DNA of 64,000 bases from Porphyra umbilicalis (GCA_002049455.2 KV919032.1:43875-107874); one strand, 5' to 3'; numbered from the stretch's first letter, positions 11,234 to 22,088 are shown. A program made the numbers and translations. The notes: a model not told the origin generated them from the sequence alone.

Positions 11234-11438
11234 AACACCGCCAGGAGGCGTCGAGACAAGAAAAAAAAGGGGGCCGCCGCGCACGGCCGCCGTCCGGTCG
11301 TGCGCGGCGGTGATCAAATCTACAAAACCCGTCGCAATTGGCCAACAAACACGCGCGCCACGTGCCACCACACGCCCTGTCTGTCGGTTGCACTCGGGGC
11401 CCCCTGCCTGGACGGCACGCACGCGCGTCACGCACGGG

Positions 11439-12356
11439 TCACCCAACTTGGGGCTTGGCCATAGACTCATCCCAGTCGAGAATGCCATTGCGCCACGAGC
11501 GGAGGAACTGTTGCCACGAGTCACCGGAAGTGGGACCGACCCAATACTGCTCCTCTTGGTCCGGGCCCCAACGTTCGAGCCACAACCGAGACCGGCCGAC
11601 GTCCGACTCTCGGAGGTACGCGTCCGCAGCGGCCAGTAGAAAGGCACCGCACAAGTTGCCGTGGGTTTGCGGCCCGACGGTGATGCGGTGCACGGGCGTG
11701 GCACTGACAAGCGTCTCGACCAGGTGCTGTCGATCGCCAGCGGCGACCGCCTTGTGCACGCGAAACATGTCGAGAATCCAGGAGCGCACAACGGCAACGA
11801 CGTAGCGCTCGTGGTCCCACAGCGAGCGAAACGAGTTGAAGACGAGGAAGTGACACGGTGCGTCGGGAACGGGCGGGGACGTCGGTGGCGGCGCCCACGC
11901 TGCCTCGCGGCCACTGTCGTGGGTGCTCTCCGCCACCGCCGTGTGAAGCACAGGGAGCAGCGCAGGTGGGTTGACGACGACCAAAAGGAACCAGTGATCC
12001 TCCATGACGACTGGCAGTAGAATGTGTGATTGGTCGAAAATGTCGCGGCGCAGGAACTGGTGGAAGTTGGTGCAAAACGGGTGCCACGGATCTGCGGCCC
12101 ACTGGCCCACGGATGGGGCACGCGAGCCCGTCTGTCGCTCGCCGCTCTCTCCGCCGAGCATGCGCCCGACGACGGCGCTGTCCACAATCCACGTCGCGGA
12201 CGAGGTGGCCTTGTCGGCGGAGAGGGTCAGGAGCGCGGTGAGTAGTGCATTGACAATGTCGTCGGTAAAGTCGCGGCCGAGGAGGACACCGTTGATGATA
12301 GAGCGCGGCACGGAGTGACGTGGCCAAAGAACGATCTTATCAGGAGCGCGCGGCAT
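11439..12356 (-). CDS. Ulp1/SENP-like C48 cysteine protease
   Basis: 305 residues from the first ATG in frame (MPRAPDKIVLWPRHSVPRS). Ulp1-family proteases cleave SUMO or SUMO-like modifiers, and captured copies are common in DNA transposons. The family order is visible: the catalytic His in VVMEDHWFLLVVV near residue 118, the acidic position in FLVFNSFRSLWD (here Asn instead of the usual Asp) near 170, and the oxyanion Gln and nucleophile Cys in GPQTHGNLCGAFLLAA near 235. Upstream, DDIVNALLTALL and WIVDSAVVGRML resemble the substrate-binding N-lobe. The length suits a bare catalytic domain. The TATA box at 12526-12532 gives about 170 bp to the ATG. It sits between the basic-motif gene and the ParB-like gene, all on one strand with separate promoters. 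Confidence 0.75.
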   Translation of the reverse strand: MPRAPDKIVLWPRHSVPRSIINGVLLGRDFTDDIVNALLTALLTLSADKATSSATWIVDSAVVGRMLGGESGERQTGSRAPSVGQWAADPWHPFCTNFHQFLRRDIFDQSHILLPVVMEDHWFLLVVVNPPALLPVLHTAVAESTHDSGREAAWAPPPTSPPVPDAPCHFLVFNSFRSLWDHERYVVAVVRSWILDMFRVHKAVAAGDRQHLVETLVSATPVHRITVGPQTHGNLCGAFLLAAADAYLRESDVGRSRLWLERWGPDQEEQYWVGPTSGDSWQQFLRSWRNGILDWDESMAKPQVG

Positions 12357-12525
12357 GGCGGCAACCAACGGCAACGACGGGCCGGCACGTGCACTCGACG
12401 CTCGGGCACCAACGTGCTGCGGCGGGCGTCTCCTCTGCACCACGCGTCGCGGGAGTGCACCGCCCGCGGGCTGCCGGCGACAACGGAACGTGCACGGCCA
12501 CCACCGCCGTGCTTTGTCGAGCCTT

Positions 12526-12532
12526 TCTTATA
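12526..12532 (-). promoter_or_regulatory. TATA-like box (TATAAGA) of the C48 protease gene
   Basis: The minus strand reads GGCGGTGCCTATAAGAAAGG, about 170 bp upstream of the ATG at 12356 and matching the context of the box at 11227-11233. Confidence 0.5.
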
Positions 12533-12793
12533 GGCACCGCCGGCGACCGACCGCGCCACGTGCCGGATTCACAGGCAGGACGGAAGGGACGGGGGCTGCA
12601 ATTGTGAAAAGCATATTGGCAGGGCCAACGGTGGCCGGTGTTCTACCCACCCTAAAATCGACAGTCTTTTGGCACCACACGCAAAGCGCAAACAGGTGAG
12701 CACCACTGACATTCGCGCAGCAACGGTGGGGTGGGGTCACAAAAAAACAGCAGCCCACGAACACACAGGCGCACACTGCCGATATTGTATGCG

Positions 12794-15700
12794 TCAGGCC
12801 GTCGACGTGGAGGTGAAACTGCCCTCTGAGCTCGACCCAGATGAGAAGCCCCCTGAGTCGGATGATGAGGAGGTGCTGGAGGAGGATCCCGAGGGGGAGC
12901 CACCGGCCTCGCACTCCACATCCTTGGCGCTCGCCGCACGTTGCCCGTCCGAGTCGGACGACGGCTGCGCTTCGGATGGGAGTAGCCGGACCATCCTCGA
13001 CAATGTCGCGTCGCGGGGCGGTGCGGTCATCCCAGCCAACGCCGTGTGGGCACGCAGCGTCGGCCTCGCCGGCTTGGGGGAGGGCACGACGCGGGCGGTG
13101 GTCGCTTCCAACTCCCCAGGGTCAAACGCCCGCAGGCTGACGTGCGCCTGGGCCGCCGCTGTCAGCGCCTCCATGGCAATCGTCATGCCCGGGGCACGCT
13201 CCGAGCCGCTGCCCCCGTCCACAGCCCGATGGCCACGAACGCCTCCCTGTGCCAGGTGCAGCTCGTACACAGCGCAGGCTCCGCCTCGCAGCGGAGGCGC
13301 GTCTGGTAGGTTGGGATGCGTGCGCCGCAAGACCATGGTGACCACGTCGTCGGCTTCGACCCCCGAGTACATGACCGCGACGCGCGCCACGACCTCCCGA
13401 CTGGCGTACGCGTAGTGGAGGTCCTGGCGGATGAACGTGACGGAGAAGGGGGGCAGGACCGCAAGTGTAGACGACGCCCCCCACTCAATGACATGCGCGT
13501 TGGTCGCCGTGACGAGCCCACAAAGTTGCCGTCTGCTCGTACGGTCGAAAACTCTGGCGCCACGATTGGGTCCGGCTCCCCATAGTAGAAGAACGGACTG
13601 CAAACCGCGTCAGAGGCCGTCACTCGCACGTGACCACCCCCGGCCTCGACGCGGCGTTCTTCGACCACGGGTCGGGCGTCCTCCTGCTCGTGTGCGGCAC
13701 GGAACGCCGCCGTCAAGTGGTGAAAGATGCACGCAATCAGGAGGTCCACCTTGGCGGCGGCAGGCCGGTCCTTGTCTGCCACACGGCGGCTGTAGTGTAT
13801 GGTGACAAAGGCGTCCGACGCCGATCGAGAAGCGGCGGTCAACACCTTGACGTCCCCCTCCGACTTGGTCGTCGCGCCAGCCAGCAACGTCCACAGAGCA
13901 GCCGCGACGTCGTGACCGACGGCCCCCATGGTCGTCATGTCTGCGAGGTGGTCCAGCGTGACCCACCCTCGACTGAACAGCAGGGTCGCCCTCGCACTGA
14001 AAAAAGCGGCCGCCGCGACCCCGCCCTCAACGCGTTCGTGTGTGAGCTCCGCCGGGCGCTCGCCAACGGCAGTCAGCGGTCGCATCCGCTGCAGCAGGCC
14101 CCACGTCCGGACGCGCCCGTCGACGGCCAGCCAAAACGGGCGACGGACCGCCAGCCTCGCACGGTGGTTCGTCGGCACGAGCACACTGAAAGCGGGAGTT
14201 GTCAGCACACCCATGAGCGACGGACCATCGCGCTCGGCAGCGGACGCAACCGCGCTGGCACCACACGCCCACTCGCGGCGAAACCAGTTGGCGTCCTCTG
14301 CGCTCGCCGTGGGGTGCGCGTACACGTGCACAGGGACACCGCTCGCACCTCGAGGGCGACGGTGCCGCACACCCCCCGTGCGTGTCGTCGGGAGAGTGGC
14401 ATCCGTCGCTCGGCTGCCACGGGTCGAGCGGGTCACACGCGCCGCTTGTTCGTTTCGAAGAGGGGAACGCGCCCGACCGGGTGTGACTTCGACAACCTCG
14501 GGAGACCGCCCGCGCCGCGTCGCACCTTTGTCAGACACTGGTGGACGCCTCTTTCGCTGAGCAGCACCAGGCGTGGTGCGAGCAGAGGCACGTCGAGAAC
14601 CGCGTGACAGCGGCGACGCGCCATCCGGCGACACAGTCGCGCGCCCCGCGGCCGACGTGGCAAGCGCCGTCGCGGGTGTCGTGGGAGGCTCGCCACCATT
14701 CGCACCGTCACCTGCCCGGGCACGTCCGCCTCGGTCGTCCACGTGAGAGTTCCCGGTGGGGTCCAGGCCGTGTGCGTCCATCCGGCCAGCGGGCCCGTCC
14801 CCATCACCGTCGCCAGAGGCGCCACCGTCAGACACGAGGGGGGTAGCGGGCGGGCCGCCGCCACCAGAGCCCCCACCGTCCCCACCACCGTCGCCAGAGG
14901 CCGCACCATCAGCCGCACGGGGTCCGGTGCCGGCGGGCCCGTCCCCATCACCGTCGCCAGAGGTGGCACCGTCAGACACGAGGGGGGTACCGTGCGGGCC
15001 GTCGCCACCAGAGCCCCCACCGTCCCCACCACCGTCGCCAGAGGCCGCACCGTCAGCCGCACGGGGTCCGGTGCCGGCGGGCCCGTCCCCATCACCGTCG
15101 CCAGAGGTGGCACCGTCAGACAGGTGGGGGGTACCGGGCGGGCCGTCGCCACCAGCGGCATCCGCCAAACCCCACTGGCCGGCACCCTCGAGAGCACGAC
15201 ACGCAAGCTCGTCCCCGGTTGGTACACGAACCACAGGTAGTGGCCCTGACGACGTCTTTTGAAAAAGGTCCATAAAGCTCGGCGAGTCCTCGCCGTCAAG
15301 GTGCGCAAGAGCCTCGTCAACGTCCGGGCCGAGTGCGGGCGCATTGGCATCCTCTTCGTCGGCCGCGTCTGCGTCGGAGGCGTATGGCAGACCAGGGACG
15401 ACCCACGGCACAATGGGCGGGTGCTCGGAATCCTGCCGGAGCGCGTCCACAAGGTCGGCGCGCAAGGCATTCCCTTGGGCCTGAAACAGCCCGTCACTGT
15501 CCTCCTCAACAGATGACGGCGGGGGAGCGAGGTGGCGAAACGTGGACACCAAACGGTCCTCAACCGACGGGTACAGCACATCGGCAGCAGGCCCCGGATG
15601 CAGCGCCAACACCTCCTCCAGCGATCTCCCGGCGATCACCGCAGCTGCCGTCATGCCTCGCACAAAGGGAACAAAGGAGTCGCCAATACGCTTGGCTAGG

Positions 15701-16595
15701 GCGACCGTCAGGGTGGGGTGATCGACCCCCTCCCAGGGTCGAGGCGTGTCGCCATCAATACCCATGTGCACGTCGTACCACGCCTCAAACACGCGCAGCA
15801 GCACGCAGCGAGCTTGGTCCCGCTCGTCGGCCGACGAGTCGGGGCGAGAGGCTTGCGCAGGCTTGGGGCGCCCAACACCGTCAGACTGTAGCGGTAGTGA
15901 GGGTAGGTGGGTGGCTCAAAGCGGCCCTCCTCCAGAGTCTTTCCCAGAAACTGTAGCGCCCTGGGGCTCTCCAGAAAGGTAAAGACAGCCTTGACCAGCG
16001 TCTCAACAGCCTTACGTCGAGCAGCAAATGTCCTCGGCACCTCCCTGAAAGAGACGTACAGCTGCTTGGTGGTGTACCCAGCGGCATACTCGGCTGCACT
16101 GCTAATGCTGAGCGCAATGGCAGTCTCCGCCGACCAGGCTCGGAAGAACATGAGGTTGGTGGTGATGCTGTCGTACGCCGTCGTGCGTGCGATGTTGTGG
16201 CCTTGATCGTTGTACTCCATCGCCAGAAGGGCGCGCATGGAGTCACAGAGCGAAACGCTCTGCTCATCTTGGTCGACAATGACGAGGGCGCGAATGATGT
16301 CCTCTGCACCCAAGATACCCTCCCGCAGCGCTTGAAGGATCGCGCTCACACGATGACCGCCGTCGCATGGAATGAAGAAGGACGGGTCCTCACGGTCGAG
16401 GCACAAGATCGGTGCATGCGCCTGTGGCAATGTGCGATATCGTCGAATGGTTGCCAGGATGTCACGAACCAATGAGCTGGACTGACGGCGGGGCATCAGA
16501 TCCGGAATGCGCAGGCTTCCGACCTTCACATCGCGCAAGACAGTGGGGGGCAGGGGCACCGACCCGTGGGCCGCGCCAGCCAGAGACGCCGCCAT
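12794..16595 (-). CDS. ParB/Srx-like domain protein with a large C-terminal region
   Basis: The ATG at 16595 (MAASLAGAAHGS) opens a frame with a ParB-like fold: VGSLRIPDLMPRR, APILCLDRED and the signature FFIPCDGGHRVSAILQA, near residues 28-110. In bacteria this fold binds DNA and CTP or acts as a nuclease; in selfish elements it often accompanies DNA methyltransferases. A helical region follows. Then comes an acidic Gly/Asp linker with about 126-bp repeats and a basic stretch. The final globular part (SVLVPTNHRARLAV ... FIRQDLHYAYASREVVARV) I do not recognise, and the tail is Ser-rich. The frame changes twice, near 15855-15875 (RKPLAP to DSSADERDQ) and near 13519 (GNFVG to LVTATNAHV). Both fit one missing base at a C or G run. 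If intact, the protein is about 1,265 residues. The methyltransferase-SET gene lies 3 kb away in the opposite orientation. Confidence 0.62.
14780..15150 (-). repeat. Coding minisatellite, about 126-bp units, in the ParB-like gene
   Basis: Nearly three copies of a unit encoding LVSDGATSGDGDGDGPAGTG followed by GPRAADGAASGDGGGDGGG. The period is a multiple of three, so copy-number change keeps the frame. It is an acidic disordered linker. Confidence 0.8.
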
Positions 16596-16679
16596 GACAC
16601 TCTCAGCGTCGCACGGTTGAGGGGGTGGGGGGGTTGAGAAGCACGACGCCGTCTCGGGGTGTGACAGGTGCGGCACCAC

Positions 16680-16981
16680 GGGGTCCGGTCCGTAACCCGA
16701 CTGCGCGGGCACGCACAGGGTCCAGGTTTTATATAGGCCGGTGGCACACCAGTGGTCGGTCGGCACACCACGCTCAAGCAGTGTCCGCAACCCCCCCACG
16801 TCCCGACCCTCCCCCACGCGGCCACCGCGGCTGCGGCCTGGGGACACCCCTGCGCGTCACCAGCGGGTCCGGTCCGTAACCCGACTGCGCGGGCACGCAC
16901 AGGGTCCAGGTCTTATATAGGCCTGTGGCACACCAGTGGTCGGTCGGCACACCACGCTCAAGCAGTGTCCGCAACACCCCC
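16680..16981 (-). promoter_or_regulatory. Duplicated TATATAA promoter block upstream of the ParB-like gene
   Basis: A block of about 115 bp occurs twice, offset by 183 bp (16681-16795 and 16864-16980). Each copy has a TATA box on the minus strand, TATATAAAA at 16727-16735 and TATATAAGA at 16911-16919, both preceded by GGCC and a GGTGTGCCAC context. The proximal box is 132 bp upstream of the ATG. Two alternative start sites are inferred. Confidence 0.65.
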
Positions 16982-17039
16982 ACGACGTGACTTTCCCCCA
17001 GGGGGCGGCCTCGGAGCACCCCCGCGCGTCGGTGGTGAC

Positions 17040-17805
17040 CCCAGCCCCCTCAAGGACGCCGGTGGGGCCCCCTCAGAGCACCCCCCCCCAGATGGGTCGA
17101 AGTACCACAATCCTATGGAGAACCTGCCAGAGTTGACTCTAGCCATACCGTTGGTTTTATGGTAGCCTGGTGGGCTACCAACATGATAACCTGCAGAATC
17201 AATCACCCCGACGTGGCTACCGGGGGGCGGCCTCCCCAGCCCCCTCAAGGACGCCGGTGGGGCCCCCTCAGAGCACCCCCCCCGAGATGGGTCGCAGTAC
17301 CACAATCATATGGAAAACCTGCCAGAGTTGACTCTAGCAATACCGTTGGTTTTATGGTAGCCTGGTGGGCTACCAAAATGATAACTTGCAGAATCAACCA
17401 CCCCGACGTGGCTACCGGGGGGCGGCCTCCCCAGCCCCCCCAGGAGGCCGGTGGGGCCCCCTCAGAGCACCCCCCCCCAGATGGGTCGAAGTACCACAAT
17501 CCTATGGAGAACCTGCCAGAGTTGACTCTAGCCATACCGTTGGTTTTATGGTAGCCTGGTGGGCTACCAACATGATAACCTGCAGAATCAACCACCCCGA
17601 CGTGGCTACCGGGGGGCGGCCTCCCCAGCCCCCTCAAGGACGCCGGTGGTGCCCCCTCAGAGCACCCCCCCCCAGATGGGTCGCAGTACCACAATCCTAT
17701 GGAAAACCTGCCAGAGTTGACTCTACCAATACCGTTGGTTTTATGGTAGCCTGGTGGGCTACCATCATGAGAACTTGCAGAATCAACCACCCCGACGTGG
17801 CTAAA
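17040..17805 (+). repeat. Tandem array B: four copies of a 194/195-bp unit with the shared hairpin core
   Basis: ACCACAAT recurs at 17104, 17299, 17493 and 17688. Each core reads AACCTGCCAGAGTTGACTCT, then CCGTTGGTTTTATG, then a perfect hairpin GTAGCC-TGGTG-GGCTAC. Outside the core the unit (CCCCCTCAAGGACGCCGGTG and ACCCCGACGTGGCTACC) is unrelated to array A. It lies upstream of the ParB-like gene, reading away from it. Confidence 0.92.
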
Positions 17806-18180
17806 GGGCGTGCGTCCTGGGGGGACCCCTGTGTGTCGGCGTGTCTTGGAATGCCCTGCATGTGTGTCTTGGGCGTGCCCTGGGCACGCCCAAAGCACCC
17901 TCCAAGAGATAGGCTGCCACTATGAAACCATATTGCCTTCCTCGGCTGCTCAAGGAGTGATGTAGTCTCAGCGCAGTCCACTTACCAATGCACGAACTGG
18001 GCGACGCTGTGAGATGAATCCTTGCAGGGGGTGCCCCACACACCCAGTAAAATTGCGTTCCCAGGCCATATGAGAGAGAGCCTTATTTGAGCTTCATCAG
18101 AGCCTGATTTTGGCGTGGGCAGAATGGACACCAGGCAGTGACCACCTGGCAAGAAGAATGCGTCCTTGATAAGACTAAAT
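17806..18180. other. Spacer between array B and a MITE
   Basis: The stretch is lower in GC and has no recognisable gene. A GGGCGTGCCC-TGGGCACGCCC inverted repeat lies near 17872-17892. Confidence 0.45.
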
Positions 18181-18508
18181 GTGGCGGCTGATTTTACAGT
18201 CCGCGATTTATGAAGCTGTCAACATTTCTGACCTATTCAGACCTCAAGAATCGCCTCGTCACGAACTGTCGAACGCCGCCTTCGCCATCCTCACGGAATC
18301 AAATCCCAGAGCAGGGATGTAATTTTCTTGATCCATGACGTTCTGCTGACACCAGCCCAGAACCAGGAAAGGACTGGCCAGATCACCGATGAAGAGGGAA
18401 TCGCGACTCGGGATTGACCCGTGTGAGTTGAGATCGAACAATCCATAACTCGCCGTATCTGCCTCGATGAACCTCACCTAGATCGCGGATTCTAAAATCA
18501 GCCGCCAC
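18181..18508. mobile_element. MITE with 27-bp terminal inverted repeats
   Basis: The left end is GTGGCGGCTGATTTTACAGT followed by CCGCGAT. The right end is its reverse complement with two mismatches. AAAT lies immediately outside both ends (18177-18180 and 18509-18512), a candidate 4-bp target duplication. It is about 328 bp, non-coding, and less GC-rich than its surroundings. Confidence 0.85.
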
Positions 18509-18699
18509 AAATAGAACTGTCCGTCACTTGTGCCATGCTCCGCTTTCAGGCTTTCCACAGAGGGTCTTGAGACATGAGAACATGGGGGTTGTTGTGAGGG
18601 GTTTGTCATATGACAGCAAAGACACTGAACAACAACTGCCCATCAGTTCAACAGGTAGGGGCCGAGGAAGCCCCCCACTGTGTCGACAATGTGTGGCAT

Positions 18700-19545
18700 T
18701 ATGGTCCAAAATATATCTTTGTGGCCCCCCGGGCCACCCCAAAACCGTCCATATTGCCAGAGTCAACTCTTGTAGGTTTTCCATTGGATTGTGGTGCACA
18801 GGCACCTCCAGGGGGGGTCGTCCAGACGGCGCCTGGCGCTCCCGGGAGGGGCGGTCAGCCGCCCACACCATCTTCCTGGGTGCCGGGGGGGCCCCCCGCG
18901 TGTGTGCGTGGTGTGGGACGCGTTTCAAAATATTTCTTTGTGGCCCCCCGGGCCACCCCAAAACCGTCCATATTGCCAGAGTCAACTCTTGTAGGTTTTC
19001 CATTGGATTGTGGTGCACAAGCACCTTCAGGGGGGGGTCGTCCAGACGGCGCCTGGCGCTCCCGGGAGGGGCGGTCAGCCGCCCACACCATCTTCCTGGG
19101 TGCCGGGGGGCCCCCCCGCGTGTGTGCGTGGTGTGGGACGCGTTTCAAAATATTTCTTTGTGGCCCCCCGGGCCACCCCAAAACCGTCCATATTGCCAGA
19201 GTCAACTCTTGTAGGTTTTCCATTGGATTGTGGTGCACAAGCACCTTCAGGGGGGGGTCGTCCAGACGGCGCCTGGCGCTCCCGGGAGGGGCGGTCAGCC
19301 GCCCACACCACCTACGTGGGTGCCGGGGGGGCCCCCCCGCGTGTGTGCGTGGTGTGGGACGCGTTTCAAAATATTTCTTTGTGGCCCCCCGGGCCACCCC
19401 AAAACCGTCCATATTGCCAGAGTCAACTCTTGTGGGTTTTCCATTGGATTGTGGTGCACAAGCACCTTCAGGGGGGGGTCGTCCAGACGGCGCCTGGCGC
19501 TCCCGGGAGGGGCGGTCAGCCGCCCACACCCACATACGGCAGGGG
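18700..19545 (-). repeat. Tandem array C: four copies of a ~220-bp unit with the shared hairpin core, inverted orientation
   Basis: TTGCCAGAGTCAACTCTTGT recurs about every 220 bp, at about 18754, 18974, 19193 and 19414. On the minus strand the core reads AACCTACAAGAGTTGACTCT, then GGCAATATGGACGGTTTTGG, then a perfect hairpin GTGGCC-CGGGG-GGCCAC. The A-T pair of array B is G-C here. A plus-strand open frame runs through the repeats into the downstream gene but is not credible as protein. Confidence 0.92.
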
Positions 19546-19560
19546 GGCCACGCCATCATC

Positions 19561-21177
19561 ATGTGTTCCTTCTCCCAGTTTTCGGACCTGTCCAAGACCC
19601 TCGAATCGTACAAGGCCCCGACGACGAACGAGTCGCTGTGGGCGGTGGACGCGGGCCCCATGGCCTTTATTTGTTCGACGCCGACGGGCGCGCCGCGAAG
19701 CACCACCACCCTCGCCAACCACATGTTTGTGGCCGTACACGCGACGCGGCGCGGCGCGGGGTTGGCTGGCCACCGCATGGTCAACTACCGCGTGTTTGAC
19801 AGTGACGTGTCGAGTATGCCCGGCAACAGGAACGTGTACAACCATGTGACGCAGCCGACGGGTCGCGAGGTCGTCTATGCGGGCGACGGCATCCTGCGCC
19901 CCGAGCAGAAGCCGGTCAGCCTCTTGCGCGAGCTCATTCGACGCTTCACCAAACCGAGCGACGTCGTGTTGGACCTGTTTGCGGGCTCCTTTTCAACGGC
20001 GGACGCGTGCATCCAGACGCGGCGCCACAGTTGGAGCTGTGACAAGGACCCCGTGGCGGTGCGGTTTGGCAAGCGACGCGTCTTTTCGTCTTTTGACCGC
20101 TTTTTGTCCTCGACGCACGACGGTCGAGCCATTTGCGAGCGAGATGCGGAGCTCGCATCGGCTGTCACGACCACCGTCGGTGCGCTCGACCGCAACGTGC
20201 TCTCTGACGATCGCCCGCCGGCGATGCGGCCTGCGCGGCGCAGCATTTGGCAGCCGCCCGCGACGGAGATGGTGCCACACACGGTGCTGCCGAGGCACAT
20301 TGTGGACCACGTCGTGGCCGCGTACGTCCCGCTTGCTGCCGCGGACGTGGTGACACCCGTGGAGATTGGGGCGATGTACGCCACGCATCCGCGAAAGTGG
20401 CGGCGTGCCCTTCGGTTTCTTTTTGAGGATTTTCCGCTCGCGTCTCTCCGCGCCGCCGATGCGTCTGCCTGTGGCGTCCGCCTTGGCGTCTCGACCGTGC
20501 CGGATGTGGGCCTCGGCTGCTTTGTCAGCCGGCCGGATGGCTTTGGCGCCCAACACACGGTCGGGTCCTTGTGGGGTCCGGTCGTGTGGCACAACTGTCA
20601 GATGGCGCAGTACGAGCAAGTCAAGAACAGCTTCTACGGGCCGATACGCGGAAACGCGCGTGTGACGCCCCAGCTCTGCCGCTTGAACGGGCACAAGATG
20701 TCTTACTGGGCCAAGCCGTTTTGGGTTGTGCCCCTCGGCGGGTCGGCGCTCGGGTTTGTCAACCACTGGGGACCGGTCATCGGCGCGGCGCGTGTCGCCG
20801 CCGACGCGGCGACCGGCGCGTGTGGGGGGGGGGGGGGGGGAGGGGGGGGGGGGGGGGGCGGCGGGGCGGCCGCGCCAGCGCATGATGCGCGTGATGCGAG
20901 TGCTGCGGGTGCTCTGGCACCGGTCGCGCCCGCGCCGGGTCCCACGCGGTCCCCATCGCCCGCGGCCGAGGGGCCCAACGCGGTGTTGAAGTGGTACACG
21001 GACATCCGTGCGGTGGAGGACCTGTCCCGGGACGACACCCTCACCCTTGTGACGACGCGGGCGGTTGCGTTTGGGGAGGAGTTGCTGGTCGACTATGGGG
21101 CCGACTTTGAGTGGAAGTTTGTGCAAAAGGCGCGCGCCGGCACGGGACGGAGCTCCCCGCAGGCGTTTGACCGATAG
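19561..21177 (+). CDS. Fusion of an N-terminally truncated amino-methyltransferase domain and a SET domain
   Basis: 538 residues from the ATG just after array C (MCSFSQFSDLSKTL). Residues 25-165 resemble the second half of beta-class N4/N6 DNA methyltransferases: TTLANHMFVAVHA, LRPEQKPVSLLRELIRRF and the AdoMet-binding motif VVLDLFAGSFSTADAC. The catalytic DPPY/SPPW motif, which precedes these in that class, is absent, so activity is doubtful. Residues of about 305-520 form a SET-like domain: LGVSTVPDVGLGCFVS, FVNHWGPVIGAARV in place of NHS(C), and AFGEELLVDYGADF. A poly-G/Ala-rich insert (20824-20880) separates the SET halves. SET domains methylate lysines, often on histones. A link between DNA and histone methylation is suggested by the fusion but not shown. 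Upstream coding sequence could be missing. Confidence 0.68.
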   Translation: MCSFSQFSDLSKTLESYKAPTTNESLWAVDAGPMAFICSTPTGAPRSTTTLANHMFVAVHATRRGAGLAGHRMVNYRVFDSDVSSMPGNRNVYNHVTQPTGREVVYAGDGILRPEQKPVSLLRELIRRFTKPSDVVLDLFAGSFSTADACIQTRRHSWSCDKDPVAVRFGKRRVFSSFDRFLSSTHDGRAICERDAELASAVTTTVGALDRNVLSDDRPPAMRPARRSIWQPPATEMVPHTVLPRHIVDHVVAAYVPLAAADVVTPVEIGAMYATHPRKWRRALRFLFEDFPLASLRAADASACGVRLGVSTVPDVGLGCFVSRPDGFGAQHTVGSLWGPVVWHNCQMAQYEQVKNSFYGPIRGNARVTPQLCRLNGHKMSYWAKPFWVVPLGGSALGFVNHWGPVIGAARVAADAATGACGGGGGGGGGGGGGGAAAPAHDARDASAAGALAPVAPAPGPTRSPSPAAEGPNAVLKWYTDIRAVEDLSRDDTLTLVTTRAVAFGEELLVDYGADFEWKFVQKARAGTGRSSPQAFDR

Positions 21178-22081
21178 GTCGGGCGGTCCCGGCGCGGCCC
21201 CACCTCGGTCGACCGGTCGTGCGTTTTGGGTGGGCTGGGGGTAGGAACGATCGACACGCGAGACGCATCTTCTTTTTTGTAGCACAGTCAGTAGAGGTTT
21301 GGTACATTGTATCAATACGATGTGTGCCCAATCCCAATGAGTCGACCACAGGCGACACGCCAGCGCGCCACGGTGCGACTCGGAGCGCGTCGCCCATTGA
21401 CAGACACCGTCACCGGTGTGGGTGCGCCACTGTGCTGCGCGAGGGACCACAACACTGACGCGCCTGTTGCAACGGCGAGCGTGCGGCGCTTGGGGGCTCG
21501 CGATGCGCTGACCTGGAAACGTGTGCGCGCAATTGCGAATTTGTCCTCTCGACAACCACCAAAAACCATCCAAGGTCGCCCTGAACAGCCGATGTGGACC
21601 AGTGGAATGGGTGGACAGCGTCTGACATGCTTACACATTCGCCCGATGCAACTCTACATACATCCTGGAACCGCACGCCTGGGTGTCAAGGAGTCTGCAA
21701 AAGTGGGCCAATCTCACGACAAAGCACCGGTCTGTTCCTTGAGGTCGTGTCCAAGCCCGAGTCAACAGCCCACAAGCGTGAGAAAAACGCTGATTGGTGG
21801 ATGCACTGACGCCACCCAACCCGATTCTATTTTTTACGGACTAGCAATAAATACAGTGGCAGATCGTCCATCCCCCACCGTCGCGGCACCGGTGGTCACG
21901 TGACGCCCAGCGCGTACGGTATGGGGGGTACAACACCGACTGTGACAGTGCACTGGACGGGTCTGCCACAGGGCCCACGAGATGGGCGGTTGTGGTTTCC
22001 GCGGTGGGGACGGCTGCATTGCTGTTGCTGAGAGGTGGCTGTCAGCCCATCGTGATTGGTCGTCCCGCCGGCGCCAGCCCC
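21178..22081. other. Intergenic region upstream of the first ATAD2-like gene
   Basis: The region is AT-richer and no open frame has a recognisable domain. TATTTTTTACGG and AGCAATAAATACAG near 21830-21856 are AT-rich and could serve transcription, but no gene is tied to them. Confidence 0.4.
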
Positions 22082-22088
22082 TATAAAA
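22082..22088 (+). promoter_or_regulatory. TATA box (TATAAAA) of the first ATAD2-like gene
   Basis: The sequence reads GCCAGCCCCTATAAAACG. The first downstream ATG is at 22268 and none intervenes, so this box and that ATG define the likely transcript start. Confidence 0.6.

Noticed and set aside
18610-19560. N-terminal extension of the methyltransferase-SET frame through array C
   Set aside because: It translates tandem DNA repeats; the domain-like sequence starts at the ATG at 19561.
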